64,000 nt of DNA from Pseudomonas sp. 2FG (GCF_005502935.1 NZ_SCMP01000013.1:62001-126000), one strand, 5' to 3'; counted from the stretch's first letter, positions 1 to 9,064 are shown. Notes: generated by a model from the letters alone, not told the origin. Numbers and translations are program-made.

Positions 1-1
1 G

Positions 2-1123
2 CGGCGCGCTGCCTTCGACCTGCTGCACGGCATTCCCGACGAGGTGGCGGCGGTGCTCGAGCGTGAAGGCATCGCTTGCGACTACCGCAAAGCCGGGGTG
101 CTGTACTGCGCCGCGCGTTACCCGGAACAGGAAACCAGCCTGCGCCAGTGGCTGGAACACCTCTATGGCCAGGGCCTGAGCGAAGCGGATTATCGTTGGT
201 TGAGCCCCGCTGAACTGAGCCAGCAACTGCGTATCGCCAACCCTTTCGGGGCGATCCACACCCCGCACTGCGCGACCATCCAGCCGGCCAAACTGGTTCG
301 TGGCCTGGCCCGTAGCGTTGAGCGCATGGGCGTCCAACTGTTCGAAAAAAGCCGCGTCACCGACTGGCAGCCGGGGTTGATTCGTACCGCGCGCGGCACC
401 GTCAGCGCCCGCTGGGTGGTGCCGGCGGTGGAGGGCTATGCGGCCAGCCTGCCGCCCTTGGGGCATTACCAGCTACCGGTGCAAAGCCTGTTGGTCGCGA
501 CCGCGCCCTTGCCGGCCGCCACCTGGGCCGAGATCGGCCTGGATCGCGGCCAGGCCTTTAGCGAGAGTAGCCGTCAGGTCACCTACGGCCAGCGCAGCGC
601 CGATGATCGCTTGGTGTTCGGCGCCCGCGGGGGCTATCGGTTCGGCGGCAAACTGCGCTATGACTTCAATCTCAGCGAGGACGAAGTCGGCTTGCGCCGC
701 TACCTGTTCGGCGAACTCTTCCCGCAGTTGAAAGACGTCGAAATCACCCATTCCTGGGGCGGCAACCTGGGCATGTCGCGGCGTTTCCACCCGCACATGC
801 TCTGCGACCGCAAGAATGGCATCGCGCTGTCCGGTGGTTATGGCGGTGAAGGCGTGGGCGCCAGCAACCTCGGCGGGCGGACCCTGGCGGATTTGATTTT
901 GGCCCAGGACAGCCTGCTCACCCGCCAGCCCTGGGTGCTCAAGGACGACGCCATTCAGGCGCTGAAAGCCTGGGAGCCCGAGCCCTGCCGCTGGCTTGGC
1001 TACAACGCCATCATCCGCAGTTTCGTGCATGAGGATCAGGTGCTCGTCAACCCCCACAGCCCCGTTTGGAGACGCAAGCTCGCCAGCCGCCTGGCGGACT
1101 TCATGGAAGGTTTCATGCGCTAG
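2..1123 (+). CDS. FAD-dependent amine oxidoreductase (DAO family), 5' truncated by the window edge
   Basis: The reading frame is already open at base 2, so the start lies upstream of the window and about 373 C-terminal residues are visible. The family is the D-amino-acid-oxidase/OrdL-PuuB type, which oxidises amines or gamma-glutamylated polyamines with FAD. The N-terminal Rossmann GxGxxG motif is not in the window. What is visible is the C-terminal FAD-binding stretch GGYGGEGVGASNLGGRTLAD, typical of the family, and a central HCATIQPAKLVRGLA segment. A cupin and a PotF-like polyamine-binding protein follow on the same strand, which suggests a polyamine or related amine substrate; that is inference from neighbours. 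Internal GTG at 44 is not the true start. Confidence 0.85.
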   Translation, partial: RRAAFDLLHGIPDEVAAVLEREGIACDYRKAGVLYCAARYPEQETSLRQWLEHLYGQGLSEADYRWLSPAELSQQLRIANPFGAIHTPHCATIQPAKLVRGLARSVERMGVQLFEKSRVTDWQPGLIRTARGTVSARWVVPAVEGYAASLPPLGHYQLPVQSLLVATAPLPAATWAEIGLDRGQAFSESSRQVTYGQRSADDRLVFGARGGYRFGGKLRYDFNLSEDEVGLRRYLFGELFPQLKDVEITHSWGGNLGMSRRFHPHMLCDRKNGIALSGGYGGEGVGASNLGGRTLADLILAQDSLLTRQPWVLKDDAIQALKAWEPEPCRWLGYNAIIRSFVHEDQVLVNPHSPVWRRKLASRLADFMEGFMR

Positions 1124-1174
1124 AACCCCGCTGGTTACTGACTAGCGGACGATCAACAAAAAGGTACTCGAACC

Positions 1175-1516
1175 ATGAGCATCACCCACTTTAAAAGCAC
1201 CGCCAGCGTGGCCCTTGCCGACTCTGCACCGGTAGCCGTGCCCTTGAGCGAGACCATCGCCATCGCCTCGACAACCAGCGTGGAAAGACCCGATGGCGTC
1301 GAGACCGGCATCTGGGAGTGCACGCCCGGGCGCTGGCGCAGGCAAATCGTGCAGCAGGAGTTTTGCCACTTCATCCAGGGCCGTTGCACCTTCACCCCTG
1401 ACGGCGGCGAACCCCTGCAGATCCAGGCTGGCGATGCGTTGATGCTGCCGGCCAACAGCACCGGTATCTGGGATATCCACGAAACGGTACGCAAGACCTA
1501 CGTGCTGATTTTCTGA
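1175..1516 (+). CDS. small cupin-domain protein (DUF861/EutQ-like)
   Basis: This 113-residue protein is a single cupin barrel. The second half reads CHFIQGRCTFTPDGGEP, then QAGDALMLPANSTGIW, the usual two conserved cupin motifs, and the length fits the one-domain DUF861 family. Such proteins commonly sit beside FAD amine oxidoreductases and polyamine-binding proteins in Pseudomonas, which is the arrangement here (51 bp after the oxidoreductase and 78 bp before the binding protein). The enzymatic or sensory role is not known from sequence. The ATG at 1175 follows an AAGGTA stretch that can serve as a ribosome-binding site. Confidence 0.8.
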   Translation: MSITHFKSTASVALADSAPVAVPLSETIAIASTTSVERPDGVETGIWECTPGRWRRQIVQQEFCHFIQGRCTFTPDGGEPLQIQAGDALMLPANSTGIWDIHETVRKTYVLIF

Positions 1517-1594
1517 AGCCGCTGTAAGCACCGCTTCAAGCAACCGCTAACCACAAAATCCTTAACCACAACAAAATCAAAGTAAGGGATAAAC

Positions 1595-2671
1595 ATGCGA
1601 AAGCTGATAGCACCACTGATGCTGATGGCCTCGATGAGTCAGGCCGCTGAAACCGTCAAGATTTACAACTGGTCCGACTATATCGCCCCGGATACCTTGA
1701 AAAACTTTCAGGCGCAAAGCGGCATTCAAACCACCTACGACGTTTATGACAGCAACGAAACCCTCGACGGCAAGTTGATGACCGGCAAATCCGGCTATGA
1801 CGTGGTTTTTCCGTCTAACCACTTCATGGCGCGGCAGATCCAGGGCGGTGCGCTGAAGAGGCTGGATAAGAGCCAACTGCCGAACTGGCAGAACCTCAAT
1901 CCGGTGCTGCTCAAAGCGCTGGAGAGCAACGATCCGGGCAACCAATACGGCTTCCCCTATCTGTGGGGCAGCACCGGCATCGGTTACAACGTGGCCAAGG
2001 TCAAGGCCGTGCTCGGCGACGATGTGGCGCTGGACTCCTGGGACCTGATTCTCAAGCCAGAGAACATGAAAAAGCTCAGCCAGTGCGGCGTAGCCATTCT
2101 GGACAATGGCCCGGAATTGCTGCCGGTGACGCTCAACTACCTGGGCCTGCCGCATCACAGCAAGAATGCGGCGGACTATAAAAAAGCCGAAGCGGCCTTG
2201 ATGCAGGTGCGTCCTTATATCCGCTACTTCCACTCCTCGAAGTACGTCAGCGATCTGGCTAACGGCGAGATTTGCGTAGCGGTGGGCTTCTCCGGCGACA
2301 TCATGCAAGCCGCAACCCGTGCCAAAGAAGCCAAGAATGGCGTGGATATCATCTACTCGATCCCCAAAGAAGGTGCGCCTATGTGGTTCGACATGGTGGC
2401 CATGCCCGCCGATGCCCCGGATGAAAAAGCGGCCTACGCCTTCATGAACTACCTGCTACGCCCCGAAGTGATGGCGAAGATCAGTGATTATGTGCGCTAC
2501 GCCAACGGCAACGAGAAAGCCGATGGGTTGGTCAGCACCGAGCTCAAGGCCGATACCAAGGTCTACCCCAGCGCAGGCACCATGACCGCGCTATTCGCCC
2601 TGGAAGCCATGCCGCTGAATATCGACCGCGTCCGTACCCGTCTGTGGAGCAAGATCAAGTCAGGTAACTGA
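1595..2671 (+). CDS. periplasmic polyamine-binding protein of an ABC transporter (PotF/SpuD-like)
   Basis: The protein has 358 residues. It starts with a Sec signal peptide (MRKLIAPLMLMASMSQA, likely cut before AETVKIYNWSDYI) and continues with the YNWSDYI segment that begins mature PotF/SpuD-type spermidine/putrescine-binding proteins. Later blocks such as GYDVVFPSNHFMARQ and YGFPYLWGSTGIGYN are also typical. It would bind a polyamine in the periplasm and deliver it to an ABC permease, but no permease genes are adjacent, so it is an orphan binding protein or works with a transporter elsewhere. AAGTAAGGGA just upstream of the ATG is a plausible ribosome-binding site. The polyamine specificity is inferred from family and neighbours. 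Confidence 0.88.
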   Translation: MRKLIAPLMLMASMSQAAETVKIYNWSDYIAPDTLKNFQAQSGIQTTYDVYDSNETLDGKLMTGKSGYDVVFPSNHFMARQIQGGALKRLDKSQLPNWQNLNPVLLKALESNDPGNQYGFPYLWGSTGIGYNVAKVKAVLGDDVALDSWDLILKPENMKKLSQCGVAILDNGPELLPVTLNYLGLPHHSKNAADYKKAEAALMQVRPYIRYFHSSKYVSDLANGEICVAVGFSGDIMQAATRAKEAKNGVDIIYSIPKEGAPMWFDMVAMPADAPDEKAAYAFMNYLLRPEVMAKISDYVRYANGNEKADGLVSTELKADTKVYPSAGTMTALFALEAMPLNIDRVRTRLWSKIKSGN

Positions 2672-2677
2672 GTCGTT

Positions 2678-2715
2678 GCCCTGCGTCAGCTGTTCTCGCT
2701 GGCGCAGGGCGGTCT
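2678..2715 (+). terminator. hairpin after the polyamine-binding gene
   Basis: A 13-bp, nearly perfect stem (GCCCTGCGTCAGC with GCTGGCGCAGGGC) begins six bases after the potF-like stop codon. The U-tract is poor (GGTCTTTG), so it is a plausible but not strong intrinsic terminator. Confidence 0.5.
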
Positions 2716-2791
2716 TTGCCGACGGGCAAAGAGAGGCGCATGCCTCGTCGGCCACATCTCACTGGGTAAGCCTGATCAAGGCCCAGGCCGA

Positions 2792-3193
2792 TCAGTCCAG
2801 GTCGAGCAGTAAACCAACCTGGCGGATCTTCGGCAGCTTGCGCACCACCAGTTGATGGGAGCGGGTGAGCAAGTCTTTCAGCTCCGCCTCGCTCAGCGGG
2901 TAGGGCGCCGTCATGCTGATCCAGTGCGCGCGCGCGAGGTAGGGCGCCGGGCGAATACCGGGGCGGTCGACATAGCCGAGGAACAGTTCGCTATCCACCT
3001 TGAACGCCAGGCCATCGCCGAGAAAGTCGAGGATGGCGATCATCTTAGTGCCGGCGATGGAAAACACCCGGTTGTTGCCCCACTTGAGGTCTTCACGGAC
3101 GCCGGGCAGTTGCAGCAGGAACGAGGCGACGGCGGCGGGTGTCATGCTTGACTCCAAGTCGAGAGCTGATTCGGTTAGCGGCAGGTTGCTCAT
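2792..3193 (-). CDS. MmcQ/YjbR family protein
   Basis: This 133-residue protein belongs to the MmcQ/YjbR family, small proteins with a CyaY-like double-wing fold sometimes described as DNA-binding. Family blocks are visible: LPGVREDLKWGNNRVFSIAG, MIAILDFLGDGLAFKVD and the C-terminal SHQLVVRKLPK. The start used here overlaps the upstream LysR stop by four bases (ATGA), which suggests translational coupling. A second ATG at 3145 would give the shorter, more typical family length, so the start is uncertain. The function in the cell is not established. Confidence 0.8.
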   Translation of the reverse strand: MSNLPLTESALDLESSMTPAAVASFLLQLPGVREDLKWGNNRVFSIAGTKMIAILDFLGDGLAFKVDSELFLGYVDRPGIRPAPYLARAHWISMTAPYPLSEAELKDLLTRSHQLVVRKLPKIRQVGLLLDLD

Positions 3194-4098
3194 ACCGGTT
3201 GGGTCCAGTCACTCTTGAAGGCCTCGGTCAGATGATCGATCCAGGCGCGTACCGTGGGCGACATGCCGCGTCGATGCGGATAGACCGCCTGTAAATAGCC
3301 GCTGGGCAGTGTCCAGTCGGGTAACAGCTGTTGCAGTCGACCATCCGCCAGCTCCTCCTGACAATACATTGACGGCAGCATGGTCAGCCCCAGGCCGGCC
3401 AGCGCGGCGTTCTTGCGCACGAGAAAATCATCGATACCGAGGCGGGCCTCGAGGGCTATGTCGCGTTTTCCGCCATCCATGCCGAGCAGGCGGAAATGCA
3501 CCTTGCGGTCGGTTTCCAGGGCGCCGAGAACCGGCAGCTTGCTCAAATCCTGCGGTTTTTCGATGCTCTGCCCGACAAGCAGTGAAGGCGCCGCGACCAA
3601 TACGGCCAACGCCGGGCGCAGTTTGCGGGCGATCAGCGCCGGGTCTTCATCGCCCTCATCGCGCACGCGCAGCGCCACATCTATGCCTTCGCCGAGCAGA
3701 TCGACGCGCCGATTGAGGAGCAGCATATCCAGTTGCACCTGCGGGTAGGCGCTGAGAAAGTCAGTGATGATCTGCGGCAGGTAGGACTGCGCCAACACCA
3801 CTGGGCTGGACACCCGCAGGCGCCCGCGCGGCTCGCTGGAAAGGGTGGCGACGGCTTCATCGGCCATCTCGGCTTCCAGCAGCATGGCCTGGCAATGGCG
3901 GTAGTAACGCTCACCAATATCGGTCAGCGACAATTTGCGGGTGCTGCGCTGCAGCAGGCGCGCACCCAGGCGGTTTTCAAGCTCGGCGATGCGCCGTGAC
4001 AGCCGCGACTTGGGGATGCCCAGCAGTCGGCCAGCAGCCGCAAAGCCGCCGGCTTCCACCACTTTGGCGAAATAGAACAGATCGTTAAGGTCTTGCAT
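3190..4098 (-). CDS. LysR-family transcriptional regulator, divergent from azoR
   Basis: The 302 residues match a full-length LysR regulator: N-terminal winged helix-turn-helix (about residues 1-60, with AGGFAAAGRLLGIPKSRLSR and RLGARLLQRSTRKLSLTDIG) followed by a periplasmic-binding-like effector domain. The recognition-helix region, with SKSRLSRRIAELE, is characteristic of the CrgA/AaeR-like subgroup often found divergent from quinone or azo reductases. It is transcribed away from azoR and shares its 123-bp promoter region, so it probably regulates azoR; that is inference. The yjbR-like gene follows with a 4-bp overlap. Confidence 0.92.
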   Translation of the reverse strand: MQDLNDLFYFAKVVEAGGFAAAGRLLGIPKSRLSRRIAELENRLGARLLQRSTRKLSLTDIGERYYRHCQAMLLEAEMADEAVATLSSEPRGRLRVSSPVVLAQSYLPQIITDFLSAYPQVQLDMLLLNRRVDLLGEGIDVALRVRDEGDEDPALIARKLRPALAVLVAAPSLLVGQSIEKPQDLSKLPVLGALETDRKVHFRLLGMDGGKRDIALEARLGIDDFLVRKNAALAGLGLTMLPSMYCQEELADGRLQQLLPDWTLPSGYLQAVYPHRRGMSPTVRAWIDHLTEAFKSDWTQPV

Positions 4099-4114
4099 GG
4101 CTTTATCGTCCTAT

Positions 4115-4185
4115 GAGTGGGACGAACTATCACATTTTCACCAGCTAATACGCTATTGGTTTCATTGGTAGGCTTTGTCCCACTC
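4115..4185. promoter_or_regulatory. spaced inverted repeat in the lysR/azoR divergent promoter region
   Basis: GAGTGGGAC at 4115-4123 is the exact reverse complement of GTCCCACTC at 4177-4185. The arms flank 53 bp of AT-richer DNA between the divergent lysR-type gene and azoR. The placement suits two operator half-sites of the neighbouring LysR regulator or of another quinone-responsive repressor; this is inference. Confidence 0.45.
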
Positions 4186-4221
4186 GATCGCCAGCCCGCG
4201 ATTCCTACTTGGGAGAACGCC

Positions 4222-4836
4222 ATGAAACTTTTGCACCTCGATTCCAGCATCCTCGGCGACGCATCCGCTTCGCGCCAGCTCAGCCAGACCGTGGTGGCAG
4301 CTTGGCAGGCAGCAGAGCCGGCGGCCAAGGTCAGCTACCGCGACCTGGCCGGCGATGCCCTGAGCCACTTGTCGTCCGCCAGCCTGGTGGCTGGGGGTAC
4401 TCCAGCTGAGCTGCGGGATGCCGCGCAGAAGCACGAAGTCGAACTGGCTGAGTCGACCCTGCAAGAGTTCCTGGAGGCGGATGCCATAGTGATCGGCGCG
4501 CCGATGTACAACTTCAGTGTGCCGACCCAGTTGAAAGCCTGGATCGACCGCATCGCGGTGGCCGGCAAGACGTTCGCCTACGACGAGAATGGCCCGAAAG
4601 GCCTGGCCGGCGGTAAAAAGGTGGTGATCGTCTCCACCTCCGGCGGGCTGCACGCGGGCCAGCCGACTGGCGTGGCTCATGAAGATTACCTGCTGGTGGT
4701 GCTTCGTTTCCTCGGCATCACCGACATTGAAATCATCCGCGCCCATGGCCTGGCCTACGGCGAAGAGCCGCGCGCCAATGCCTTGAGTGCGGCTAATCGG
4801 CAGGTCAGTGAGCTGTTCGCCGCTGCCGTTGCCTGA
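4222..4836 (+). CDS. azoR: FMN-dependent NADH:quinone oxidoreductase / azoreductase
   Basis: This 204-residue flavodoxin-fold protein reduces azo dyes and quinones with NAD(P)H using FMN. It shows the N-terminal phosphate loop ([15 protein letters not shown]), the [17 protein letters not shown] segment and STSGG of AzoR-type enzymes, and the typical length of about 200 residues. The ATG at 4222 was chosen because it follows GGGAGAACGCC and gives the canonical MKLLHLDSS start; an in-frame upstream extension from 4117 has no family similarity. A LysR gene is divergent, and a strong terminator lies 20 bp after the stop. Confidence 0.93.
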   Translation: MKLLHLDSSILGDASASRQLSQTVVAAWQAAEPAAKVSYRDLAGDALSHLSSASLVAGGTPAELRDAAQKHEVELAESTLQEFLEADAIVIGAPMYNFSVPTQLKAWIDRIAVAGKTFAYDENGPKGLAGGKKVVIVSTSGGLHAGQPTGVAHEDYLLVVLRFLGITDIEIIRAHGLAYGEEPRANALSAANRQVSELFAAAVA

Positions 4837-4857
4837 GTCACACAGCAGCACATGAAT

Positions 4858-4890
4858 AAAAACGCCCCGTCGAAACGGGGCGTTTTTATT
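4858..4890. terminator. bidirectional rho-independent terminator between azoR and ybiT
   Basis: The stem AAAACGCCCCGT/ACGGGGCGTTTT has a four-base loop and A/T tracts on both sides, so it can terminate both convergent genes. Confidence 0.9.
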
Positions 4891-4908
4891 CATGCGTTAC
4901 AGCTGTAA

Positions 4909-6498
4909 TCAGACCACAACGCCCTGGCTACGCAGGTAGTCGTCGTAGGTGCCGCTGAAATCGATCACACCGCTGGCGGACAGCTCGATGATGCGCGTGG
5001 CCAGGGAGGATACGAACTCACGGTCATGGCTGACGAAGATCAGCGTACCCGGATAGTTCTCCAGCGCCAGGTTGAGTGCCTCGATGGACTCCATGTCCAG
5101 GTGGTTGGTCGGTTCGTCCATGATCAGCACGTTGGGCTTTTGCAGGATCAGCTTGCCGAACAGCATGCGGCCCTGTTCACCACCGGAGATGACCTTGACC
5201 GATTTGAGGATCTCGTCGTTGGAGAACAGCATGCGGCCGAGGGTGCCGCGCACCACTTGCTCGCCACCCTGAGTCCAGCGGCCCATCCAGTCGAACAGGT
5301 TGCTCTCGTCTTCGAAGTCGTCGGCGTGATCCTGGGCGTAGTAACCCAGTTCGGCGCTTTCGGTCCATTTCACCGAGCCGGCGTCCGGGCTCAGTTCGCC
5401 GACCAGGGTGCGCAGCAGGGTGGTCTTACCGATGCCGTTCGGGCCGATGATGGCCACCCGCTCGCCGGCTTCCACGGTGAAGCTGAAGCCTTTGAACAGC
5501 GGCTTGCCGTCGAAGCCTTTGGCCATGTTTTCCACATGCACGGCCTGGCGGTGCAGCTTCTTGGTCTGCTCGAAACGAATAAACGGGCTGACGCGGCTGG
5601 ACGGCTTGACCTCGGCCAGCTGGATCTTGTCGATCTGCTTGGCGCGCGAAGTCGCCTGCTTGGCTTTCGAGGCGTTGGCCGAGAAGCGGCTGACGAAATT
5701 CTGCAGCTCGGATATCTGCGCCTTCTTCTTGGCGTTGTCGGACAGCAACTGCTCGCGCGACTGGGTGGCGGCGGTCATGTATTCGTCGTAGTTGCCTGGG
5801 AACAGACGCAGCTCGCCATAATCCAGGTCAGCCATGTGGGTGCACACGCTGTTGAGGAAGTGCCGGTCGTGGGAAATGATGATCATGGTGCTGTTGCGTG
5901 TGGTCAGGATGCTTTCCAGCCAACGGATGGTGTTGATATCCAGGTGGTTGGTCGGTTCATCCAGCAGCAGCACTTCCGGATCGGAGAACAGTGCCTGGGC
6001 CAGCAGTACACGCAGTTTCCAGCCGGGCGAGACTTCGCTCATCGGGCCGAAATGCTGTTCGATGCCGATGCCCAGGCCGAGCAGCAACTCGCCGGCACGG
6101 GATTCGGCGGTGTAGCCGTCCATTTCGGCGAATTCGGTTTCCAGTTCGGCCACGGCCATGCCGTCGTCTTCGCTCATTTCCGGCAGCGAGTAGATGCGGT
6201 CGCGCTCGGCCTTGACCTTCCACAGTTCTTCGTGGCCCATGATCACGGTATCGATCACGCTGAATTCTTCGTAGGCGAACTGGTCCTGGCGCAATTTACC
6301 CAGGCGCACGTTCGGTTCCAGCATCACCTGGCCACCGGAGGACTCCAGATCGCCACCGAGGATCTTCATAAAGGTCGACTTGCCGCAGCCATTAGCCCCG
6401 ATCAGGCCGTAACGGTTGCCGTTGCCGAACTTGACGGAAACGTTCTCGAACAGGGGTTTAGCCCCGAATTGCATGGTGATATTGGCGGTGGAGATCAC
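4909..6498 (-). CDS. ybiT: ABC-F family ATPase YbiT
   Basis: This 529-residue soluble protein has two ABC ATPase domains and no membrane segments, the layout of ribosome-associated ABC-F translation factors. Sequence and length match YbiT (about 530 residues in E. coli). The first domain has Walker A GANGCGKS near residue 34, degenerate signature SPGWKLR and Walker [12 protein letters not shown]. The second has GPNGIGKTT, signature ISGGEQGR and [12 protein letters not shown] charged linker ([13 protein letters not shown] to [12 protein letters not shown]) joins them. The molecular role of YbiT in translation is less defined than that of EttA. It is monocistronic or read from the upstream parvulin gene, 149 bp away. 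Confidence 0.93.
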   Translation of the reverse strand: MISTANITMQFGAKPLFENVSVKFGNGNRYGLIGANGCGKSTFMKILGGDLESSGGQVMLEPNVRLGKLRQDQFAYEEFSVIDTVIMGHEELWKVKAERDRIYSLPEMSEDDGMAVAELETEFAEMDGYTAESRAGELLLGLGIGIEQHFGPMSEVSPGWKLRVLLAQALFSDPEVLLLDEPTNHLDINTIRWLESILTTRNSTMIIISHDRHFLNSVCTHMADLDYGELRLFPGNYDEYMTAATQSREQLLSDNAKKKAQISELQNFVSRFSANASKAKQATSRAKQIDKIQLAEVKPSSRVSPFIRFEQTKKLHRQAVHVENMAKGFDGKPLFKGFSFTVEAGERVAIIGPNGIGKTTLLRTLVGELSPDAGSVKWTESAELGYYAQDHADDFEDESNLFDWMGRWTQGGEQVVRGTLGRMLFSNDEILKSVKVISGGEQGRMLFGKLILQKPNVLIMDEPTNHLDMESIEALNLALENYPGTLIFVSHDREFVSSLATRIIELSASGVIDFSGTYDDYLRSQGVVV

Positions 6499-6616
6499 GA
6501 ATCTGGTCCAGGAAGCGAGCGCACGCAGCGCGAAAGGGTCGCGATTGTAGCGGTTTAGGGCGCTGAAGGGCAGTTCTGGAGATAGACGGATTGAGTGGTG
6601 CTTTTAAACAGCCTGT

Positions 6617-6645
6617 TGAAAACGTAGCGAGCGCAGTAGTTTTCA
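6617..6645. repeat. short hairpin between ppiC and ybiT
   Basis: TGAAAAC (6617-6623) and GTTTTCA (6639-6645) form a 7-bp stem directly after the parvulin stop codon. It may be a weak terminator or a degenerate intergenic repeat; there is no clear U-tract on the minus strand. Confidence 0.3.
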
Positions 6646-6647
6646 GC

Positions 6648-6926
6648 TCACTCGCGATAAAACACCTGCACCAGGTGAAAGCCGAACTGGCTTTTCACCG
6701 GGCCGTGGACTTCCCGCAGAGGCTTTTTGAAGATCACCTGATCGACCGCCCGCACCATCTGCCCTGGGCGCACCTCACCGAGATCGCCACCGCGTTTGCC
6801 CGAGGGGCAGGTCGAGTATTTTTTCGCCAACACATCGAAGGCCTCGCCATTGGCGATGCGTTTTTTCAGCTCGGCGGCTTCGGCTTCGGTTTTGACCAGA
6901 ATGTGGCGAGCCATTGCTTTGGCCAT
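6648..6926 (-). CDS. ppiC: peptidyl-prolyl cis-trans isomerase, parvulin type (PpiC-like)
   Basis: The 92-residue protein is a single rotamase/parvulin domain with no signal peptide, hence cytoplasmic like E. coli PpiC (93 residues). Visible motifs are ARHILVKTEAEA, the FDVLAKKYSTCPSGKRGGDLG block and the C-terminal GPVKSQFGFHLVQV. The ATG at 6926 was chosen because it gives the family N-terminus MAKAMARHILV and the usual length; the frame extends 30 codons upstream without similarity. Confidence 0.92.
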   Translation of the reverse strand: MAKAMARHILVKTEAEAAELKKRIANGEAFDVLAKKYSTCPSGKRGGDLGEVRPGQMVRAVDQVIFKKPLREVHGPVKSQFGFHLVQVFYRE

Positions 6927-7079
6927 GATCGATTTCTCATCTGAACGGATACTGCCATTGTGCCAGGAATGCGCTGGCTTTATCGTGCAGCCGCCGCTGC
7001 TGATACGTCTGATCAATACGCCGGATGTCGGCGCAAAGTGGCCTAACGAATAATTACACTGCCTTGCGGATGCTTACCC

Positions 7080-8291
7080 ATGGACCTTAATCCAATGCTG
7101 AAAATCCTGGCCAGCCAGGATGGTTCTGACCTCTATCTGTCCACCGGGGCGCCGCCCTGTGCCAAGTTCAACGGCGTGCTCAAACCGCTCGGCAGCGAGC
7201 CGCTGAAAGCCGGCGAAGTCGCGGCCATCGCCGACTCGATCATGGATTCGGCGCAGAAGCTCGAGTTCGAGCGCGAGTTGGAGATGAACCTGGCCATCTC
7301 GTTGGCACATATCGGTCGCTTTCGCATCAACATCTTCAAGCAGCGCAACGAGGTATCCATCGTCGCGCGCAATATCAAGATGGAAATCCCCAAGTTCGAA
7401 GACCTCAAATTGCCGGAAGTGCTGCTCAAAACGGTGATGGAGAAGCGCGGTCTGGTGCTCTTCGTCGGCGGCACCGGCTCGGGTAAATCCACCTCCTTGG
7501 CGGCGCTGATCGACTACCGCAACCGCAACAGTGGCGGCCACATCATCACCATCGAAGACCCGGTCGAGTACGTGCACCGGCACAAGAAGTCGATCATCAA
7601 CCAGCGCGAGGTCGGCGTGGACACCCGCAGCTTCCACGCCGCGCTGAAGAACACCCTGCGTCAGGCGCCGGATGTGATCTTGATCGGCGAGATTCGCGAC
7701 CGCGAGACCATGGAACACGCCCTGGCTTTCGCCGACACCGGCCACCTGGCGATCTCGACGCTGCACGCCAACAACGCCAACCAGGCGCTGGACCGCATCA
7801 TCAACTTCTTCCCGGAAGAGCGTCGTCCACAGCTGTTGAATGACCTGGGCAACAACCTCAAGGCCTTCGTCTCCCAGCGTCTGGTAAAAACCAGCGACGG
7901 CAAGCGCCGGGCGGCGGTGGAGGTGCTGCTCGGCACGCCGACCGTGCGTGACCTGATCAAGCGCAGCGAGCTCAGCGAGATCAAGGAAATCATGGAGAAA
8001 TCCAAGAACCTGGGCATGCAGACCTTCGACCAGGCGCTGATCGATCTGGTCCACGAAGGCGTCATCGACGAAGAAGAGGCGGTGAAAAACGCCGACTCGG
8101 CGAACAACGTGCGACTCAAACTCAAGCTCTACCGCGAGGCACCGGTGGCCCCGGCCCCCGTTGCCGCGCCAGCCGCTGCCGTTGTCGCACCAGCCAAGGT
8201 CGCCGATGCCGGCGATTGGGGGCTGGAACTGAGACTCGAAGAGCTGGAAAAAGACGCTCCACCGGAAGATCCGGGCCGGCGTGGGATTTGA
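7080..8291 (+). CDS. type IV pilus retraction-type ATPase (PilT/PilU family)
   Basis: This 403-residue secretion ATPase of the PilT/PilU family powers pilus retraction or disassembly from the inner-membrane base. It has an N-terminal PAS-like domain (GSDLYLSTGAPP), Walker A GGTGSGKST, the Asp box ITIEDPVEY, Walker B DVILIGEIRD and the His box LAISTLHANNANQAL. Length and spacing resemble PilU more than PilT. The last 55 residues differ from ordinary PilU: an Ala/Pro/Val-rich linker (EAPVAPAPVAAPAAAVVAPA) precedes an acidic tail. It stands alone, without pilT or a pilin operon next to it, as a possible additional paralogue. The ATG at 7080 gives the normal family N-terminus. Confidence 0.88.
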   Translation: MDLNPMLKILASQDGSDLYLSTGAPPCAKFNGVLKPLGSEPLKAGEVAAIADSIMDSAQKLEFERELEMNLAISLAHIGRFRINIFKQRNEVSIVARNIKMEIPKFEDLKLPEVLLKTVMEKRGLVLFVGGTGSGKSTSLAALIDYRNRNSGGHIITIEDPVEYVHRHKKSIINQREVGVDTRSFHAALKNTLRQAPDVILIGEIRDRETMEHALAFADTGHLAISTLHANNANQALDRIINFFPEERRPQLLNDLGNNLKAFVSQRLVKTSDGKRRAAVEVLLGTPTVRDLIKRSELSEIKEIMEKSKNLGMQTFDQALIDLVHEGVIDEEEAVKNADSANNVRLKLKLYREAPVAPAPVAAPAAAVVAPAKVADAGDWGLELRLEELEKDAPPEDPGRRGI

Positions 8292-8301
8292 GTAACGGTT
8301 T

Positions 8302-8331
8302 AGCCCGGATCAGCGCAACGCTATTCGGGCT
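8302..8331. repeat. hairpin / REP-like element after the PilU-type gene
   Basis: AGCCCG at 8302 pairs with CGGGCT ending at 8331 through an almost continuous 13-bp stem with one bulge. The TAGCCCGGAT start resembles intergenic palindromes common in Pseudomonas. It may act as a transcription stop for the gene ending at 8291. Confidence 0.45.
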
Positions 8332-8467
8332 TGGCGGCAGCCTTTAGGCCCGAGGCTGCTCAACCTGTACTGATAGATTTACTTCCCGCTGTACTTACCG
8401 CTCGTGACGCAGGGGTATAGATTCCTGGGGTGCAGTCAATTGTGAACCTGCGCTCCGGGAGGTTGTG

Positions 8468-9064
8468 ATGCGTATTGCCGTTCTGACGTTCGAAGGCTTC
8501 AACGAACTGGACTCCTTTGTCGCCGCGGGCATTCTCAACCGCATGCGCGGTAAGGGCTGGGAAGCGCAGATCACCTGCCCGCAGCCGTCGGTGACCTCCA
8601 TGAATGGCGTGGTCGTGCAGGCCCGGCAGCCACTGGAATATGCCAATGGCGCCGATGTGGTGCTGTTCGGCAGCGGCATCCATACCCGTGATATCGCCCA
8701 GGACCCTGCCATTCTCGATCGCCTGCAACTCGACCCGCAGCGCCAGCTGATAGGCGCGCAATGCTCCGGCACCTTGCTGATGGCGAAACTGGGGTTGCTT
8801 GGCGAACTACCGGCCTGCACCGATCTAACCACCAAGCCCTGGGTGATCGAGGCGGGCGTGCGCGTGCTGGATCAGCCGTTCTATGCCCAGGGCAACCTGG
8901 CCACAGCTGGCGGCTGCCTGTCCGCCCCCTACCTGGCGGCCTGGGTGATCGCGAAGCTGGCGGGAGAGGATGCCTGTGCCACGGCGCTGCATTACGTAGC
9001 GCCAGTGGGTGAGAAAGAGGCATTCATGGAAAGGGCGCTGGCGGTGATCCGTCCTTACCTCTGA
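8468..9064 (+). CDS. DJ-1/PfpI-family (class I glutamine amidotransferase-like) protein
   Basis: The 198-residue protein has the DJ-1/PfpI fold. It begins RIAVLTFEGFNELD and carries the nucleophile elbow GAQCSGTLLMAKLG, whose Cys would be the reactive residue, plus TAGGCLSAPYLAAWVI near the C-terminus. Members include glyoxalases, chaperones, isonitrile hydratase-like enzymes and AraC-fused sensors; this one is stand-alone and its substrate cannot be told from sequence. The ATG at 8468 was preferred over the GTG immediately before it; GGGAGG lies about seven bases upstream. It sits between hairpins at 8302 and 9141 and appears monocistronic. Confidence 0.85.
   Translation: MRIAVLTFEGFNELDSFVAAGILNRMRGKGWEAQITCPQPSVTSMNGVVVQARQPLEYANGADVVLFGSGIHTRDIAQDPAILDRLQLDPQRQLIGAQCSGTLLMAKLGLLGELPACTDLTTKPWVIEAGVRVLDQPFYAQGNLATAGGCLSAPYLAAWVIAKLAGEDACATALHYVAPVGEKEAFMERALAVIRPYL

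Noticed and set aside
5026-6558. Long open frame antisense to ybiT (about 510 codons)
   Set aside because: It is a mirror of the strongly conserved ABC-F gene caused by high GC at third positions. Its translation is rich in His, Val, Gln and Ala without any domain.
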